DNA of 64,000 nt from positions 66,877,501 to 66,941,500 of the forward strand of contig NC_045431.1 in assembly GCF_902635505.1 (NCBI RefSeq), given 5' to 3'. Positions 37,655-48,694 of this stretch are shown piece after piece. The DNA comes from Sarcophilus harrisii (lineage: Eukaryota; Chordata; Mammalia; Dasyuromorphia; Dasyuridae). The first letter of the stretch is position 1. Every line of letters starts with the position of its first letter. The notes under the pieces were generated by a model that saw only the letters and a list, made by a program, of their open reading frames with translations, did not search any database and was not told the origin of the DNA. A program made the translations under genes and the position numbers.

Positions 37655-37800
37655 GAAACCATTTATTGTTCTGCTGTCAGGCACTAGACTACTTTGCAAA
37701 TAATATCTCATTTGATCTTCACAATAACCTATGTCCATTTCACAGATTAGGAAATTGAGGCTCTGATTTGCCTAGGTTCATGTAGCTAATGTGTTCAAAG
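37655..37800 (-). mobile_element. CORE-SINE (antisense)
   Basis: 'gaaaccatttattgttctgc', 'atctcatttgatcttcacaa' and 'gattaggaaattgaggctct' are antisense blocks. Confidence 0.65.
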
Positions 37801-37808
37801 AAAATTGT

Positions 37809-37946
37809 GTTATCTGTAGTCCTTAGATGCTCTGTGGGTAAGCAAAGCACAGAGGTTGTACCTGTGAATTTGACCTTCCAGGGTTTCTGGTTTGTCTGCT
37901 GATCATTCTCACTGATTTAACGATCATTTAATAAACACTTCACCTT
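37809..37946. repeat. Dispersed direct repeat, copy A
   Basis: It matches 39309-39456 in the same orientation, sharing 'gtagtccttagatgctct', 'cacagagg.tgtacctgtga', 'atttgacctt' and 'ctcactgatttaac'. Identity is roughly 80-85% by eye, with a 12-15 bp indel in the middle. No repeat family is recognised. Confidence 0.75.
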
Positions 37947-38064
37947 AGATCAAACTGCTCAGAAAAGTGAAAGAATGTTTTCTTAAATTGTTCATTGTAT
38001 TAGGATTGTGTTTGGCAGTCACTCTACTAAAGCCAATGGGAATTTGTTTTGAAAACAGAATAAT

Positions 38065-38240
38065 GTTTTGAAATGTTTTGTCCAGTCATTTTCAGTCATG
38101 TCCAACTCTTTGTGACCCCATTTGAGATTATTATGGATTTACAAAACTTTATTCCGTACAAAAGGAGAATTTTAGGTCTAGAGAGGATATTACAGATTAT
38201 CTATTTCAATCCTACCATTTTACACCTGCAGTCTCCAGGG
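38065..38240 (-). mobile_element. RTE-SINE tail fragment and MIR fragment
   Basis: 'cagtcatgtccaactctttg' with 'tgaccccatttgagat' (38090-38130) is the RTE-like SINE tail in reverse. 'tctagagaggatattacaga' followed by 'ccattttacacctgcagtct' is MIR-like. Confidence 0.5.
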
Positions 38241-39308
38241 GCTGCTGCCTCTTAAAGTGAGAAGGTTGTATTTTATCAACTCAAAGACTTGATTTGGTTG
38301 AATGGTGACTCCGTGGACTTGTCCACAGAGCTGGTGCTGAACTAGAGCTCTGCATTTCTGAGCTGTACCTTCACTTGCACTCTTTTCACTGTTTCCCCTT
38401 CCAAACAGTGGGCAGTGGAAACACACACTTCTTTAGCATAGGCAATATGAAAATAATTCTAAAAATTTATTAATAGGATTAGAGTTGGTACCTGTGATTT
38501 CATTCATGTTCTCGATAGGAGATGAGGAAACTCCCTCTTACAATGCATGTCAGCACCTTCATTACTTTTTATTAATATCTTGCTTTGAAATGTAATGTCA
38601 TATTCTTTATTGGTGGCAAGGCTAAGGAGCATGAACTCTTTTTATCAGCTACACCTCTGAATCTGAGTGGCTCTGGATTCCATTTTTCTTTAATATATTA
38701 TTCTTGGCTATTTTTCTTCAGGGCTTTTAAATGCCCAGAATTCACTGCTCTATCGTGGAGCTTCAGAAAGTACTAGGGCCAGAGGAGTACTGCTGCATCT
38801 TTAATCTTTTTTTTAATACACTTATCAGGATGAATTAAACTTCTAGTCTGTAGCTTTTATATGCCTGCCAAGTGAAAACTACTAAAAATGAAAGTGAGAA
38901 GGGGAACTTCTGTGATTGATTAATTTGTTGTTTTCAGACTTTGATCTCTGGAGAGAAAGCCTCACAGATAATGAGCATCACCTGGTTGTTCTTTAAAGCC
39001 CATGGTAGGAAGTGATAAGAGGACAAGATGTCGAGATTGGAGTCTCATGAATGTCCTATTGCCTACATGCCTCAGGAGATGGATATAGGACTATGCCCCA
39101 AGCTTCACGGCGGGGGGGGGGGGGGGAGGAGGGAAGATACAGGTGGTCATAGCCCTGCAAGAACAAATCTTGGACTCTTAAGTACTTTGTAAATGGAAAA
39201 ATGCAAAAGAGCTGTTAAAGCAGCTCTATTAATAATGTATCCACCAAGGAACTGTGAAGAATCATTAATTAGTAGTTGCCTTGCAAAGTGCTCTAAAAAT
39301 TCAACATC
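38241..39308. other. Stretch without a recognised gene, with a poly(G) run
   Basis: A run of 15 G at 39112-39126, followed by AGGAGGG, is the one notable item. No exon with both splice sites was found. Confidence 0.35.
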
Positions 39309-39456
39309 TTTGTTAGATGTAGTCCTTAGATGCTCTTTGAGTAAGCAAATCACAGAGGCTGTACCTGTGAATTTGACCTTCAGAGGTCTATGGGGTCAGG
39401 AGTCCTGGTTATCTGCTGATAATTCTCACTGATTTAACAAGCTTTTAATTAACATT
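39309..39456. repeat. Dispersed direct repeat, copy B
   Basis: Partner of 37809-37946. Copy B has extra bases near 39395 ('ggggtcaggagtcc'). Both copies run into a 'catttaataaac'- or 'ttttaattaac'-like sequence, suggesting that the source element may have ended there. Confidence 0.75.
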
Positions 39457-40071
39457 TTATGTGCACTAAGGTCTAAGCACTAGAGAAAGCAATTCCTGTT
39501 TTCAAGAAGCTTACAATCTGAGCAAATGTAACAAATGGGCTTTTCCTTGTCTGATTTGTCAGAGAAAAATAGAAAAGTCAAAATGTCAAAACCTCGAAGT
39601 TTCATTCTCAAACACAGAGCCTGTACCTTGGGAGGCTAATTCTATAAACAAGACTGGCTGCTCAATAGGCCTGATTGATCCCTATTCCTTCCTGCCAGCA
39701 GTCACAGAGACTCACAGCTTAGGGAATTACTTGGCCAGGTCAACTCTTCCTTCTTCTCTACTAATGCTAGACATATGTATTACTTACCTTTTGTTCCCAT
39801 GAATGTCTTTAATTATTAGGGAAATGATCAGTGAAATGTGAAAAAAAATACAAACATTTATTTCCACTCATTTGTTTCTCTAAACCAAATTTATCCTTTC
39901 TTCTCTTCTCAACCCTCTTCTCAAAACTAACCTTTCTCTCTATTATGCCTTCTCTGTCTGTATAAATAGCATCTGTTCCTGGGCTTGAAATCCAACTATC
40001 ATCTCTGATTTCTCCTATTCTTTCTCTTGCTGTCTGCTCTAATGATAACATGTTTCTTGCCTTTAAAGATC

Positions 40072-40225
40072 AGAGATCATGGATCTAGAGCTATAAAGGA
40101 TGCTTGGGTTCATTTAATTTAGCTTGCTCACTTTACAGTGGGATTAAGTGATACGACTAAGGTCACTTAGCTAATAAGTGGCAAAGGAGAGAATTGACCA
40201 TGAATCCATTCCCTTCTATGTTCAA
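40072..40225 (-). mobile_element. MIR-type SINE (antisense)
   Basis: 'catggatctagagctataaa', 'ctcactttacagtgggatta' and 'aaggtcacttagctaataag' are antisense MIR blocks. Confidence 0.6.
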
Positions 40226-40487
40226 TGTGACTATTATAGTTCGTGCCCTCATTATCTCTTTTCTCAAACTTCTTCCTCACCCCAACTGCCATCCTTATCC
40301 TGGCATGGGCTTTTAACACGCTGAATTGTTAGTTCATTAGCTTCTGGTGTTTCCAAGACTTCTGTCTCTATTCTACTGCAGGAATTTACAGAGATGCTGA
40401 TGCCTTAAATCACATTATATCTGGAAACTCTCCCCTTCCAAGATCCCCAACTCAACAATTCCCCTCTCTAAATAATCTCTTCTCCTT

Positions 40488-40620
40488 AGAATTGTATCCC
40501 AGAGGATAAAGCACTAGATGTAGAATCAGGAAGATTTGAATTTAAGTCTCGCACCCTGATGTTTATTGGGTGTATAATCATGGTCTCCTTGAACTTTAGT
40601 TTCCTGATCAGTAAAAATGA
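40488..40620 (+). mobile_element. SINE fragment (sense)
   Basis: 'aggataaagcactagatgta', 'gaatcaggaagatttgaatt' and 'agtttcctgatcagtaaaaa' fit a tRNA-derived SINE that abuts the next element. Confidence 0.55.
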
Positions 40621-40621
40621 G

Positions 40622-40870
40622 CATGGGCAGCAAGTGGTGGTACCATAGTGCACAGGGCACTGGATCTGTAGTCAGGCCTGAGTTTAAATCTGGCCTCAAT
40701 CACTTAGTATGTGACTATGGGCAAGCACTTAACCCTGTTAACCTCATTTAACTCATCTGTGAGATGATCTGGAGAAGGATATAACAATGCTCTCCTGTAC
40801 CTTAGTCAAGGAAACCTCAGATGGGCTAAAAAAATCGGACAAGATTGAAACAAATAATAACAAAATGAGA
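40622..40870 (+). mobile_element. RTE-tailed tRNA-SINE, near full length (sense)
   Basis: Head: 'catgggcagcaagtggtggt', 'ggcactggatctgtagtcag', 'gactatgggcaagcacttaa'. Tail: 'gatctggagaaggatataac', 'gtcaaggaaacctcagatgg', 'aatcggacaagattgaaaca', then an AAC-rich end. The tail is the reverse of the block seen at 41070 and 23278, so the element pairs a tRNA head with an RTE/BovB-like 3' end. Confidence 0.8.
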
Positions 40871-41069
40871 ATAATAACGTATTTCTATTTTCTAGCTCAT
40901 CATAAAATCTTTTAAACTACTCGAAATCTGCTAACTTAAACCTGTGTAATATACTTTGCAAACTTTTAAAGTGATAGAAAATGTTTTTAAATCACTTATT
41001 AGGATTAATTTGACAAGTTACTGTTTAAACCAATTGAAAATTTCTCAGAATAAATTTTTAATGAACAAA

Positions 41070-41312
41070 ATATATTCAGTCAAGTTCAACTCTATGTGAC
41101 TCCATTTGGGGTTTTCTTGGCAAAGATACTGAAGTGGTTTACCATTTCCATCTCTATTTTATACATAAGAAAACTGAGGCAAACAGAATTAATTGATTTC
41201 TCCAAGGTCATGCAGGCATTAAGTTTCTGAGCCAAATTTGAACTCAGAAAGATGAGTTTTCCTAACTCCAGGCCCAGCATTCTATTCACTGCACTACCTA
41301 GCAACCTTAAAA
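41070..41312 (-). mobile_element. RTE-tailed tRNA-SINE, near full length (antisense)
   Basis: 'cagtcaagttcaactctatg', 'ggggttttcttggcaaagat', 'aggtcatgcaggcattaagt', 'ctaactccaggcccagcatt' and 'gcactacctagcaacc' give the full element in reverse. It sits tail to tail with the copy at 40622-40870, 200 bp away. Confidence 0.85.
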
Positions 41313-41335
41313 TAGTTATTGAAATACTAAAAGCG

Positions 41336-41500
41336 GAACAGCTGGGTGGCACAGTGGATAGCGCATTAGTGCTGAAATCAGGAGGATCTGAAATCAAATC
41401 TAGCCTCAGACACTTAATACTTCCTAGCTGTTCTGGGCAAGTCACTTTGACCCTAACTGCCTCAGCCAAAAAAAAAAAAAAATTATATATATATATATGA
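41336..41500 (+). mobile_element. Short tRNA-SINE with poly(A) and (TA)n end
   Basis: It has 'acagctgggtggcacagtgg', 'atagcgcattagtgctgaaa', 'tcagacacttaatacttcct' and 'gactgcctcagcc'-like sequence, then A15 and (TA)n. It keeps the pol III head and has little decay, so it is one of the younger SINEs here. Confidence 0.85.
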
Positions 41501-42099
41501 ATTTCAACACCACCTCTAAGTTAGATACATGTGAGCTATTATTATCCACTGTTTCAAATTCTCAGTTCTTCTGAATCTGCTCTCTCTCTCTTTTTTTTAA
41601 CTTTATGATATTTTCCCTCAAATTCCTATTCTTTTAGATCATTACCCAGATTCTGACTTTGCTTCTCTTTATTTCAGGATTGGTCCTGAAATAGCACAGT
41701 GGTACCTAGAGGGTGTGAATAGGTCTTTTCCCTAGGACTTCAACATTCTGAAGGAAAATTTCCCCTTCATAGCTTATTCCCTCATCTATTCTTGAATGGC
41801 AAGGTTGGTGCCTGTTTCATAGGACTCACTCACTCTCATGTTTCTCTCTACAGGAGACTGGTGACTCATGGCTGGGTAAGGGGCATGGGACATATTCTCT
41901 CAGTGATGTGCTATCCTTTCCACCAGTCAAAGTAGAAGTCCTGGAAGGCAGGTGACCTTGTGGTTGAGCTTTATGCCTCTTTACCCACCACTAAATTCAT
42001 CCCAAGGGGTTCAAGAATTCCTTGTTAAGACTCTGTCCTGTAATCAATCATTTACAAAATTCACTGCCTTACCCTTAGGAAACCCTTGTCCTTTTATCT

Positions 42100-42860
42100 T
42101 CCTACTACTCCTGTCTTACTAATCTTCAAATCTGCTGCTTCAGTGGCTCCCTAGGGCCTACAGAATAAAATCAATTTCTTTTTTTTAATTTAAGAAAGTA
42201 TATATATTGATAAAAGAACTTATATTTCTGCATCTGTCTTTACTACCTTTTACCTTATTCTTTTGTTCTCTGCTGTGCACCTTTTTTATTTATTCTTTTT
42301 CCCCTTTCTATTCCTCCCACCCCCAAGTAGGCTACAGTTAAGACAGGATATATTTATATATACATATGTAGATATATACTTATACACACATATATCTCCC
42401 TCTCATTTCCCCCTTCTCCAACCAAGCTACAATGAAGAAAAATATATTTATATATATATAGATGTAGATATATACATACATACACACTCTCAGCACACAT
42501 ACACACCCTAGATACACGCACACACTTTCACATATATACTTTCCTATCCCTGCTGACTCTTTCATTAAGTTCTGCTCTATTTGACTATTACTTAATCTCC
42601 TCCCTAGTCTTCTTCCCTCACTCTTTGCTTTCCCATCCATCTATCTCTCCTCCCTTACTTCTTTATAGATTTTGGAGGGTGCTTTCATGGTATATATGTA
42701 GTGTTGCCTATTGAACCATTTTTGTGTGAGTAGGTAAAATCAATTTTTTAGCCTGACTCCCACTTACCTTTTTCAGCGCTAATTCATGCTACTCATCTTC
42801 ATGCATTATAGTTCCTGTCAAGCTGGCCTATTATTTCTTCTCAGATCTTATCCTCTCTTC
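42100..42860 (+). mobile_element. L2 fragment split by a later insertion
   Basis: The left half ends '...cagtggctccctagggccta' at 42160 and 'aaaatcaattt' at 42167-42177. The right half resumes with 'aaaatcaattt' at 42736-42746 and 'agcctgactcccacttacct', the next L2 block. With the insert and one duplicate removed, the L2 order is continuous. Confidence 0.6.
42178..42735 (-). mobile_element. 558-bp insertion in L2, probably an L1-derived retroelement
   Basis: It is flanked by an 11-bp direct repeat, AAAATCAATTT. The left edge is T-rich, as for the poly(A) end of a minus-strand retroelement. The sequence includes 'attcttttgttctctgctgt' and pyrimidine-rich blocks resembling the antisense of the 5' region of marsupial L1, and two microsatellite expansions (about 42350-42395 and 42440-42535). 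The family call is from memory and tentative. Confidence 0.5.
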
Positions 42861-43119
42861 TCCTCCTTCCATATTCTCTCTTTTGTCTACAATCAGTTTG
42901 TATCATAGATATACCTTATATATAGATATAATGATATATTATATTATAATTATTTTAATCTATCAATCATTTTTGTTAATTGAATTGCTTTATAATTATC
43001 ATATATTTTATCATATAAATCAGGCTCTATCAATATCAGTTAATAAGAAAATTTATACGAAATAGGGATTTAGAACAAGGAAACATGCATATTTCTGTGC
43101 CTTGATTCTCCAGTTTATG

Positions 43120-43620
43120 GAGTTCCCTCTTTATCTCCCTCTTTCCCTTTTTCTCCATCTCTATCTGTCTTTCTGTCTCTCTGTGGGAGGGAAGGAGAAA
43201 GGGAGAGAAGGAGAAAGAGAAGGAAATGAAGGGGGAGAGGAAAGGGAGAGGAAAAAGAGAAGAAAGGGAAGTAAAGAAAGATGGAAGGAGAGAGTATAGA
43301 CATATATAGAGATGTAAATATAAATAAGTATTAATATAAAAATATAAAAGATAATAGATATAGACATGTTCATCTAGATAAATCTACATAGACATATAGA
43401 AATATATTTGTATAGACATTTAAAAAGACATAACAATAGCTATATATCTACATCTATCTATACAAATATCTATGGAAACCTAGATGTAAAAAGATACAGC
43501 TATGTTTATATGGACATCTATATGTCTGCAGTTCTAAATGTATGTAAATATTTCTTTACATCATCCTTGAACTTCTCTCAACCAAATCTAGAGATATATC
43601 ATTTCATCTATATCTATCTG
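43120..43620. repeat. Pyrimidine/purine satellite followed by (ATAGACAT)-like AT-rich repeat
   Basis: 43120-43183 is CT-rich. 43185-43300 switches to GGGA/GAAA purine units on the same strand, so the two parts can pair as an imperfect inverted repeat. 43300-43620 is irregular ATA/GACATATA repeats. Confidence 0.85.
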
Positions 43621-44054
43621 TTCTGTTTGTGATTCATTTCCTCTCTCCTTCCTATAATATATTTCCTTTTATCTCTTTTCTTTCATTTTTGGTCAATACT
43701 ATCTTTTTTTCTGATTGTGCTTTTCTCTTTGTTTCTTTTTTATGAAGGTTTTGGGAAACAAGATTTACTTAATCTTACTTTTCAGAGTGGTATAGTAAAT
43801 AGCAAAGCTCTTGACAGTTACATAAATGCTGCCTCTGAAGAGAGAACACATAGTTTTTGAAACAAGGGTCAAGAGCAGAATTGGGGGGGGGGAGGAAACT
43901 ATTGGATACTATGAAAATCAGCTGAGGGATAATTTCTAATGTATGTAAAAGCACCACATTCCTGCTCAGATAGGATAAAAACAAATCTAGGAGGCAATCT
44001 TTCTTTACCCTTCAGACTTTGCTATTAGATAACTCTGTCCAATTCTGATCTCTG

Positions 44055-44180
44055 AATTTTTAAAAAGAAACTTGAGATAGTACAGAATGAAGCAACAGCA
44101 GCAATTCAAAGAATAGAAAATAGATCCTGTGAGGAAAGGTTAAGGAGTTAATTTAGTTTGGATGAGAAGACCAACAAGGC
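44055..44180 (+). mobile_element. L3/CR1 3' fragment (sense)
   Basis: 'tgagatagtacagaatgaag', 'cctgtgaggaaaggttaagg' and 'agtttggatgagaagaccaa' match the CR1/L3 block encoding the ERL..LGL..LE.RR region near its 3' end. Confidence 0.55.
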
Positions 44181-44221
44181 TTTAATAACTACTTTAACTT
44201 ATATTTTCCCCTAGAATTCTG

Positions 44222-44262
44222 TGCATATATATATATGTGTGTGTGTGGTGTGTGTGTGTGTG

Positions 44263-44305
<43 letters not shown>

Positions 44306-44415
44306 AATGCACATTTGTGTATATATGTCAATGTATATATATATATATACACACACACACATGTACATACACATAAATACCTCTGTGTGTGTATGTGTGT
44401 GTGTGTGTGCGTGTA
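44222..44415. repeat. Compound (AT)n-(TG)n-(AT)n-(AC)n-(TG)n microsatellite
   Basis: Alternating blocks of TG, AT and AC give several perfect self-complementary arms. Its open frames are artefacts. Confidence 0.95.
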
Positions 44416-44514
44416 TCCAAGGACCTACTTATCTTGAAGGAAAGACTTGTCACCAGTTTGGTTTTTCAGTTACCCTTGAAGATTATCTTTCAAGTTACAG
44501 AAGGGAAGAAAAAG

Positions 44515-44755
44515 GAACAAGTATTAAAGTGCCTAACATATGCCAGGTACTATGCCAAGTATTTTATTAATACATCTCATTTAATCCTTACAACAACCCC
44601 AGGAGGTAGGTGTTATTAAGCTCATTTTACAGCTGAGGAAACTGAGGCAGGCAGTGGTTAGGTGCCTTGCCCAGGGTCACTCAGCTGATAAATATCTAAG
44701 GCCAGATTTGAACTCAAAGTCTTCCAGGACTCTCTGGACCATGCAACCTCCCTGT
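44515..44755 (-). mobile_element. CORE-SINE, near full length (antisense)
   Basis: 'gtgcctaacatatgccaggt', 'tctcatttaatccttacaac', 'gctcattttacagctgagga', 'cttgcccagggtcactcagc' and 'ggccagatttgaactcaaag' are all present. Confidence 0.8.
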
Positions 44756-45117
44756 CCTTCAACAGAGAGGTTGGAATCTGCACTTTGTTATATATCTACA
44801 GAAGATAAATCAAATAATCAAAGTTTATTTGCTTTGAGAGAGAGAAAGAGGTTGGTAAGATATAAAACTAGTACTTTGAAATGAATGGGATTGTCTTTGA
44901 AATAAGCAATGAAAATAAAAGACACCAATAAAACTTTCAAAATTGAATCCGATTAATATAAGTTATTGACCATGGGGACACCCACCATAAAAGCAGGTGA
45001 TGTACCATGTATCCCTGAAAAGTTTTTAAAATATCTACAACTTGCCAACAAGTAAAAGCAAAAAAAAAAAAAATGTAACTTTTCCTAAATATTTTCAGGC
45101 ACTTCTCATGTTCAAAA

Positions 45118-45385
45118 AAGAAGGAAGGAAACAAGCATTTAGTAATGCTGACTGTGGACTAAGATTTTCTGCTAGGTAATCTAGGTATTTGATAAATATT
45201 GTCTCACAGAAACCCTGTAAGGTCAGTGCTCTTATTATATCTATTTTATAGCTGAGGAAACTGAGGGAGACAGCAATTAAGTGATTTGCCCAGGATTACG
45301 CAGTTATTGAGTGTCTGAGGCTATATTTGAACTAGACCTTCCTAACTCCAGCCTTAGCATGCTATTTCCTGTACTACCTAGCTTC
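45118..45385 (-). mobile_element. CORE-SINE, near full length (antisense)
   Basis: 'gaaacaagcatttagtaatg', 'attgtctcacagaaaccctg', 'tattttatagctgaggaaac', 'tttgcccaggattacgcagt' and 'ctgtactacctagcttc' are present. Confidence 0.8.
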
Positions 45386-46088
45386 TGGGGTTTCATCAGA
45401 CTAAAGAATAAGGGCCTGGAAAGTCATGTGGGCCAACAATTACTGCATTTTATATGTTATTGTTTCTCCTTCATTCTCAAATTCAAACAACAATATATAA
45501 AGAGAAACTGGAATCTATAATGATAAAGGGACTATCTGAAGAACATTTGGCCAGTTGAAGGGAGAGAAGGGAGAATGACTCAAAGTCTATTTGCCAGGAA
45601 AATACTCTTAATATTATGCTCTGTGGCTTTTTAGCTATTATGCAATATATCCTCTTGTTTTATAGATGACAACATTGAAAACCACACTGAAGCAGCATAC
45701 ATGCCAGAACCTCCAGGCCGTGTCAAAGGGGAGCCATGATTGGGGCTTCTAAATTCAGTGGGTACAGAGTCCCAAAAATACAAGATTTCTCATTCTATCT
45801 TCTAAGTGTTCAAAAAATAAAAAGGGAATGATTGAAGTAGCCTCAAATTTGGGACTATCTTCCAATTCTTTGGTAAAAGTACTACAAAAGTTCTGATTCT
45901 ATTTCCTTTTTTAAAAGATAGAAAAAAATTATATGATAACTTTTATGTGTATTATACATATACATATATATACACATTTATTTGTAATCATGTTTTTTTC
46001 TATTCTACTGTTAAAGAAATACTTGTTTTATTTAAGTTCAGAACAAAAAATAAGATTAAAAAATAAAAATAGAAAAGAATAGATAATG
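45386..46088. other. Stretch with no recognised feature
   Basis: AT-rich, with a short (TATACA)n run near 45955-45975. No exon or named repeat was found. Confidence 0.3.
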
Positions 46089-46450
46089 TGTAATGTCTGG
46101 ACTAGCTTTCTGGACGATCTCTGGACAGGCTCCTGGAGAGCCACCATAAGGATGGTTAAGGATGAGTCTGGGGTCTGAGATTGAGCTTGAGCACACACAC
46201 TCTCTCCTCTCCAGTCCTCTCAGCCCTCAAATACCTTAGTACAATTACATCACTACAGCACACTGAGCATGTGCCAACTGTAGAACCATTACATCACCAT
46301 ATCACACTAAGCATATGCAAACTAGAGAACCATTATCTCATCAGTCACACTGAGTAAACACCCTGCTGTAAGTATCCTTGATTCAAAGATACCTTTCCCA
46401 GAGTTCCCCACTATCTGCAGTCCTGTACAACAATGTAGACACCAGTATTT
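46089..46450 (+). mobile_element. LTR-like fossil (solo LTR, endogenous retrovirus kin)
   Basis: The block is compositionally distinct from its flanks and matches, from memory, a marsupial endogenous retrovirus LTR type: 'gtctggactagctttctgga' near the start, repeated 'acatcactacagcacactga' and 'acatcaccatatcacactaa' modules, and a 'gtacaacaatgtagacacca' end. No internal retroviral region adjoins it, so it is probably a solo LTR. It is old. The family and exact ends are uncertain. Confidence 0.45.
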
Positions 46451-46534
46451 TCTAAAATAAATTTTCTTTGTAGTAACATTTAGTTTTTAAATAGTGATTT
46501 ATGAAGAATCTTTTTTCATCCTGACCATCTCAGG

Positions 46535-46805
46535 TAGAATCAGAATGATACAGATTTAGAGTTATAAGTTACCTTGGGGTGGGAAATCCAACCTTTTTCT
46601 TTTAAATAACCTGTACAAGGTCATATATAAGAAGTAATTAGCCATGCTGGGGTATGAACCTGAGTCCTTGACTTCAATCTAGTGCTCCAACATCCCCATT
46701 TTACAGATGAGAATAGAGAATTCTCTGATATCACAGAATGGATAAGCATCAGAAGAGGGATTTAAATCCAAGTCTTCTAAAATCTGCTCTTTCCCCAACA
46801 TTATA
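46535..46805 (-). mobile_element. Two antisense MIR/SINE fragments
   Basis: About 46535-46690 has 'gatacagatttagagttata' and 'gtacaaggtcatatataaga'. About 46690-46805 has 'ccccattttacagatgagaa' and 'gaagagggatttaaatccaa'. Confidence 0.6.
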
Positions 46806-46814
46806 CCTCCCATA

Positions 46815-47190
46815 TCTCTCTGTCTCTGTTTCTCTATCTGAATCTCTGTGTCTATCTCTTTGTCTCTATCTGTGTTCTTTGCTCTCTCTGATTCTTTGTC
46901 TCTGTGTCTCTTTGTCTCTTTCTTTGACTCTGCTCTCTATGACTTCATCTCTCTGTCTCTCTCTGTCTCTGTGTCTCTGTCTCTCAGACTGTCTCTTTCT
47001 GATTATCTCTGTCTCTTTCTTTGACTCTGTCTCTCTGAGACTTCATCTCTCTGTCTCTTTTTTTCTGTCTCTGTGTCTGTCTCTCTTTCAGACTCTTTGT
47101 CTCTTTCTGATTCTGTCCGTCTCTGCTGTGTCAATCTTTCTCTGATTCTGTCTCTCTCTGACTCTTCATCTCTATCTCTGTCTCTGTCTG
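46815..47190. repeat. (TCTCTG)n-like pyrimidine satellite
   Basis: About 375 bp of T/C/G with CTCTGT and TTTGACTCTG higher-order units, the latter recurring around 46920 and 47015. Serine/leucine and Asp/Arg/Glu frames over it are artefacts. Confidence 0.95.
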
Positions 47191-47539
47191 AAGAACCCAT
47201 CTTTCTCAATAGTCTTTTCTTTGTGTCTCCAAACCATAAAGGGAAAACAGTCTACTCTTTGCACAAAGTGAGGTATATAAGATATTTCTCAAGCACTGAA
47301 TGTCAAAATCATCCCCCCACAAAGCCCTCAGACTTGAACAATTGTGGGGGAAAATAAGCTAAACAGGAAAGAAGGCACAGATATCATGCTAAAAGTTTAC
47401 TTGAATATGTGAATATATCTGTGTTTATTTTTGTGTGTACTGAACATGACCTGCTACTTCACTGGTATTAACAACTCTCAAGGAAAGAATTCTTTCAACT
47501 AAAGTAGCGCAGCACTTAATCTGCAATTGAAAATGCCTA

Positions 47540-47870
47540 GAGGTTGTTGTTGTTCTTAGCCCTTTTAATGATGTACTGACTTGCTCTTAAATTGGATTTA
47601 AGTCATCAGCATCACAGAGCATCCAAGTTCAGGAAGACTAAAATCAGGGTGATTTATGAAGGACCCTGCAGAAGAATTGGGATCTTTGCTGTTTGACCAA
47701 GCACTTTAATGCATTTGCTTCATGGCCACTGGAAAAATTATTCAAATTTTTCCATTCTTCTGAGGAAAGTTTCCACATGGGGTAGACATTCCCCTAATTC
47801 ATCAATTGTTTTGAGACCTGTCAGTTACCTTCAACTTAGTTTAGCCAATCCACCCAGAAGATATTACTAA
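47540..47870 (+). mobile_element. Interspersed repeat, class not determined
   Basis: The order 'ggatttaagtcatcagcatc', 'tttgctgtttgaccaagcac', 'gcttcatggccactggaaaa' and 'gagacctgtcagttaccttc' resembles a repeat I recall from marsupial genomes. I cannot assign a class or confirm the ends. Confidence 0.35.
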
Positions 47871-48324
47871 GATGTGCATACTACAGGCTTCTTGAAGTCA
47901 CAGATCAGAGTTGAGTGAAGGTGGATACCAAAGGTGGAAGAACAGGACTTGAAAAGCCCTCTTAGCAGAGGTACTAATCTTCCCTAATCACCCCAATACT
48001 ATATCACCATCTATTGCACAGTTCATATTGAATATTTGAATTTTTACAGGAATCTCCAACTTAACATGTTCAATCTGAGCTCATTATGTTTTCCCCAAAC
48101 TTACCCAAACTCTTCCAATGTGAGAAATGATAAAGTAGAATGAATAAGGCTTGGCAATTTTTTGGATACATGGCATAAGGGATACTATGTGGTGGAGGAT
48201 GACACTGAGGTAGCAAGCCTGCCTATGGATAATGAAAAGATAAACAATTTGAGCAGCAGAAAGGGATGGGATGAGATTCAAACCCAGGTCTTTGCTACTC
48301 TACTTTGAAACAGATCTGGATCTA

Positions 48325-48500
48325 TGAACTTTAAAAAATCATTAAAATAACCATATTTTAATATAATTAGCTTCATGTATAATCTTGCGTATTTTCTTTT
48401 TTGCATTTAGAAGTATTAATTTGAGAAGGAGGCTGTAGGATTTTACCAGACTACTCAAGAATACCCATGGTACACAAAAAAGCTTAAGAATTCTGTTCTC
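48325..48500. mobile_element. hAT-like non-autonomous element, decayed copy
   Basis: 'gatctatgaactttaaaaaa', 'gagaaggaggctgtaggatt' and 'gcttaagaattctg' parallel the family at 16187 and 25935. Confidence 0.45.
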
Positions 48501-48694
48501 AAGTCTTTCTACTAATATTCTCTGGATTTATTAAAATCATTTCACCTGGATTTTAAGGTTTGTTTCTCATCAGAAAAAGAAAACAAAAATATAAACTAAG
48601 CAGAAAAAATTATAATAGCTTGTTATAGTCTAAAGATTTACGTAAATTAAAAACAAAACTTTAATAGCTTATCAAAAGTAACTATCTATACACA

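Noticed and set aside
41092-41469. 125-codon minus-strand frame
   Set aside because: It spans the RTE-tailed SINE and the next tRNA-SINE, so it is repeat-derived.
44222-44415. Alternating TG/AT/AC blocks as a possible origin or regulatory palindrome
   Set aside because: The self-complementarity follows from simple-repeat composition; there is no other support.
46738-47357. Frames of 68-135 codons on both strands
   Set aside because: Artefact of the TCTCTG satellite.
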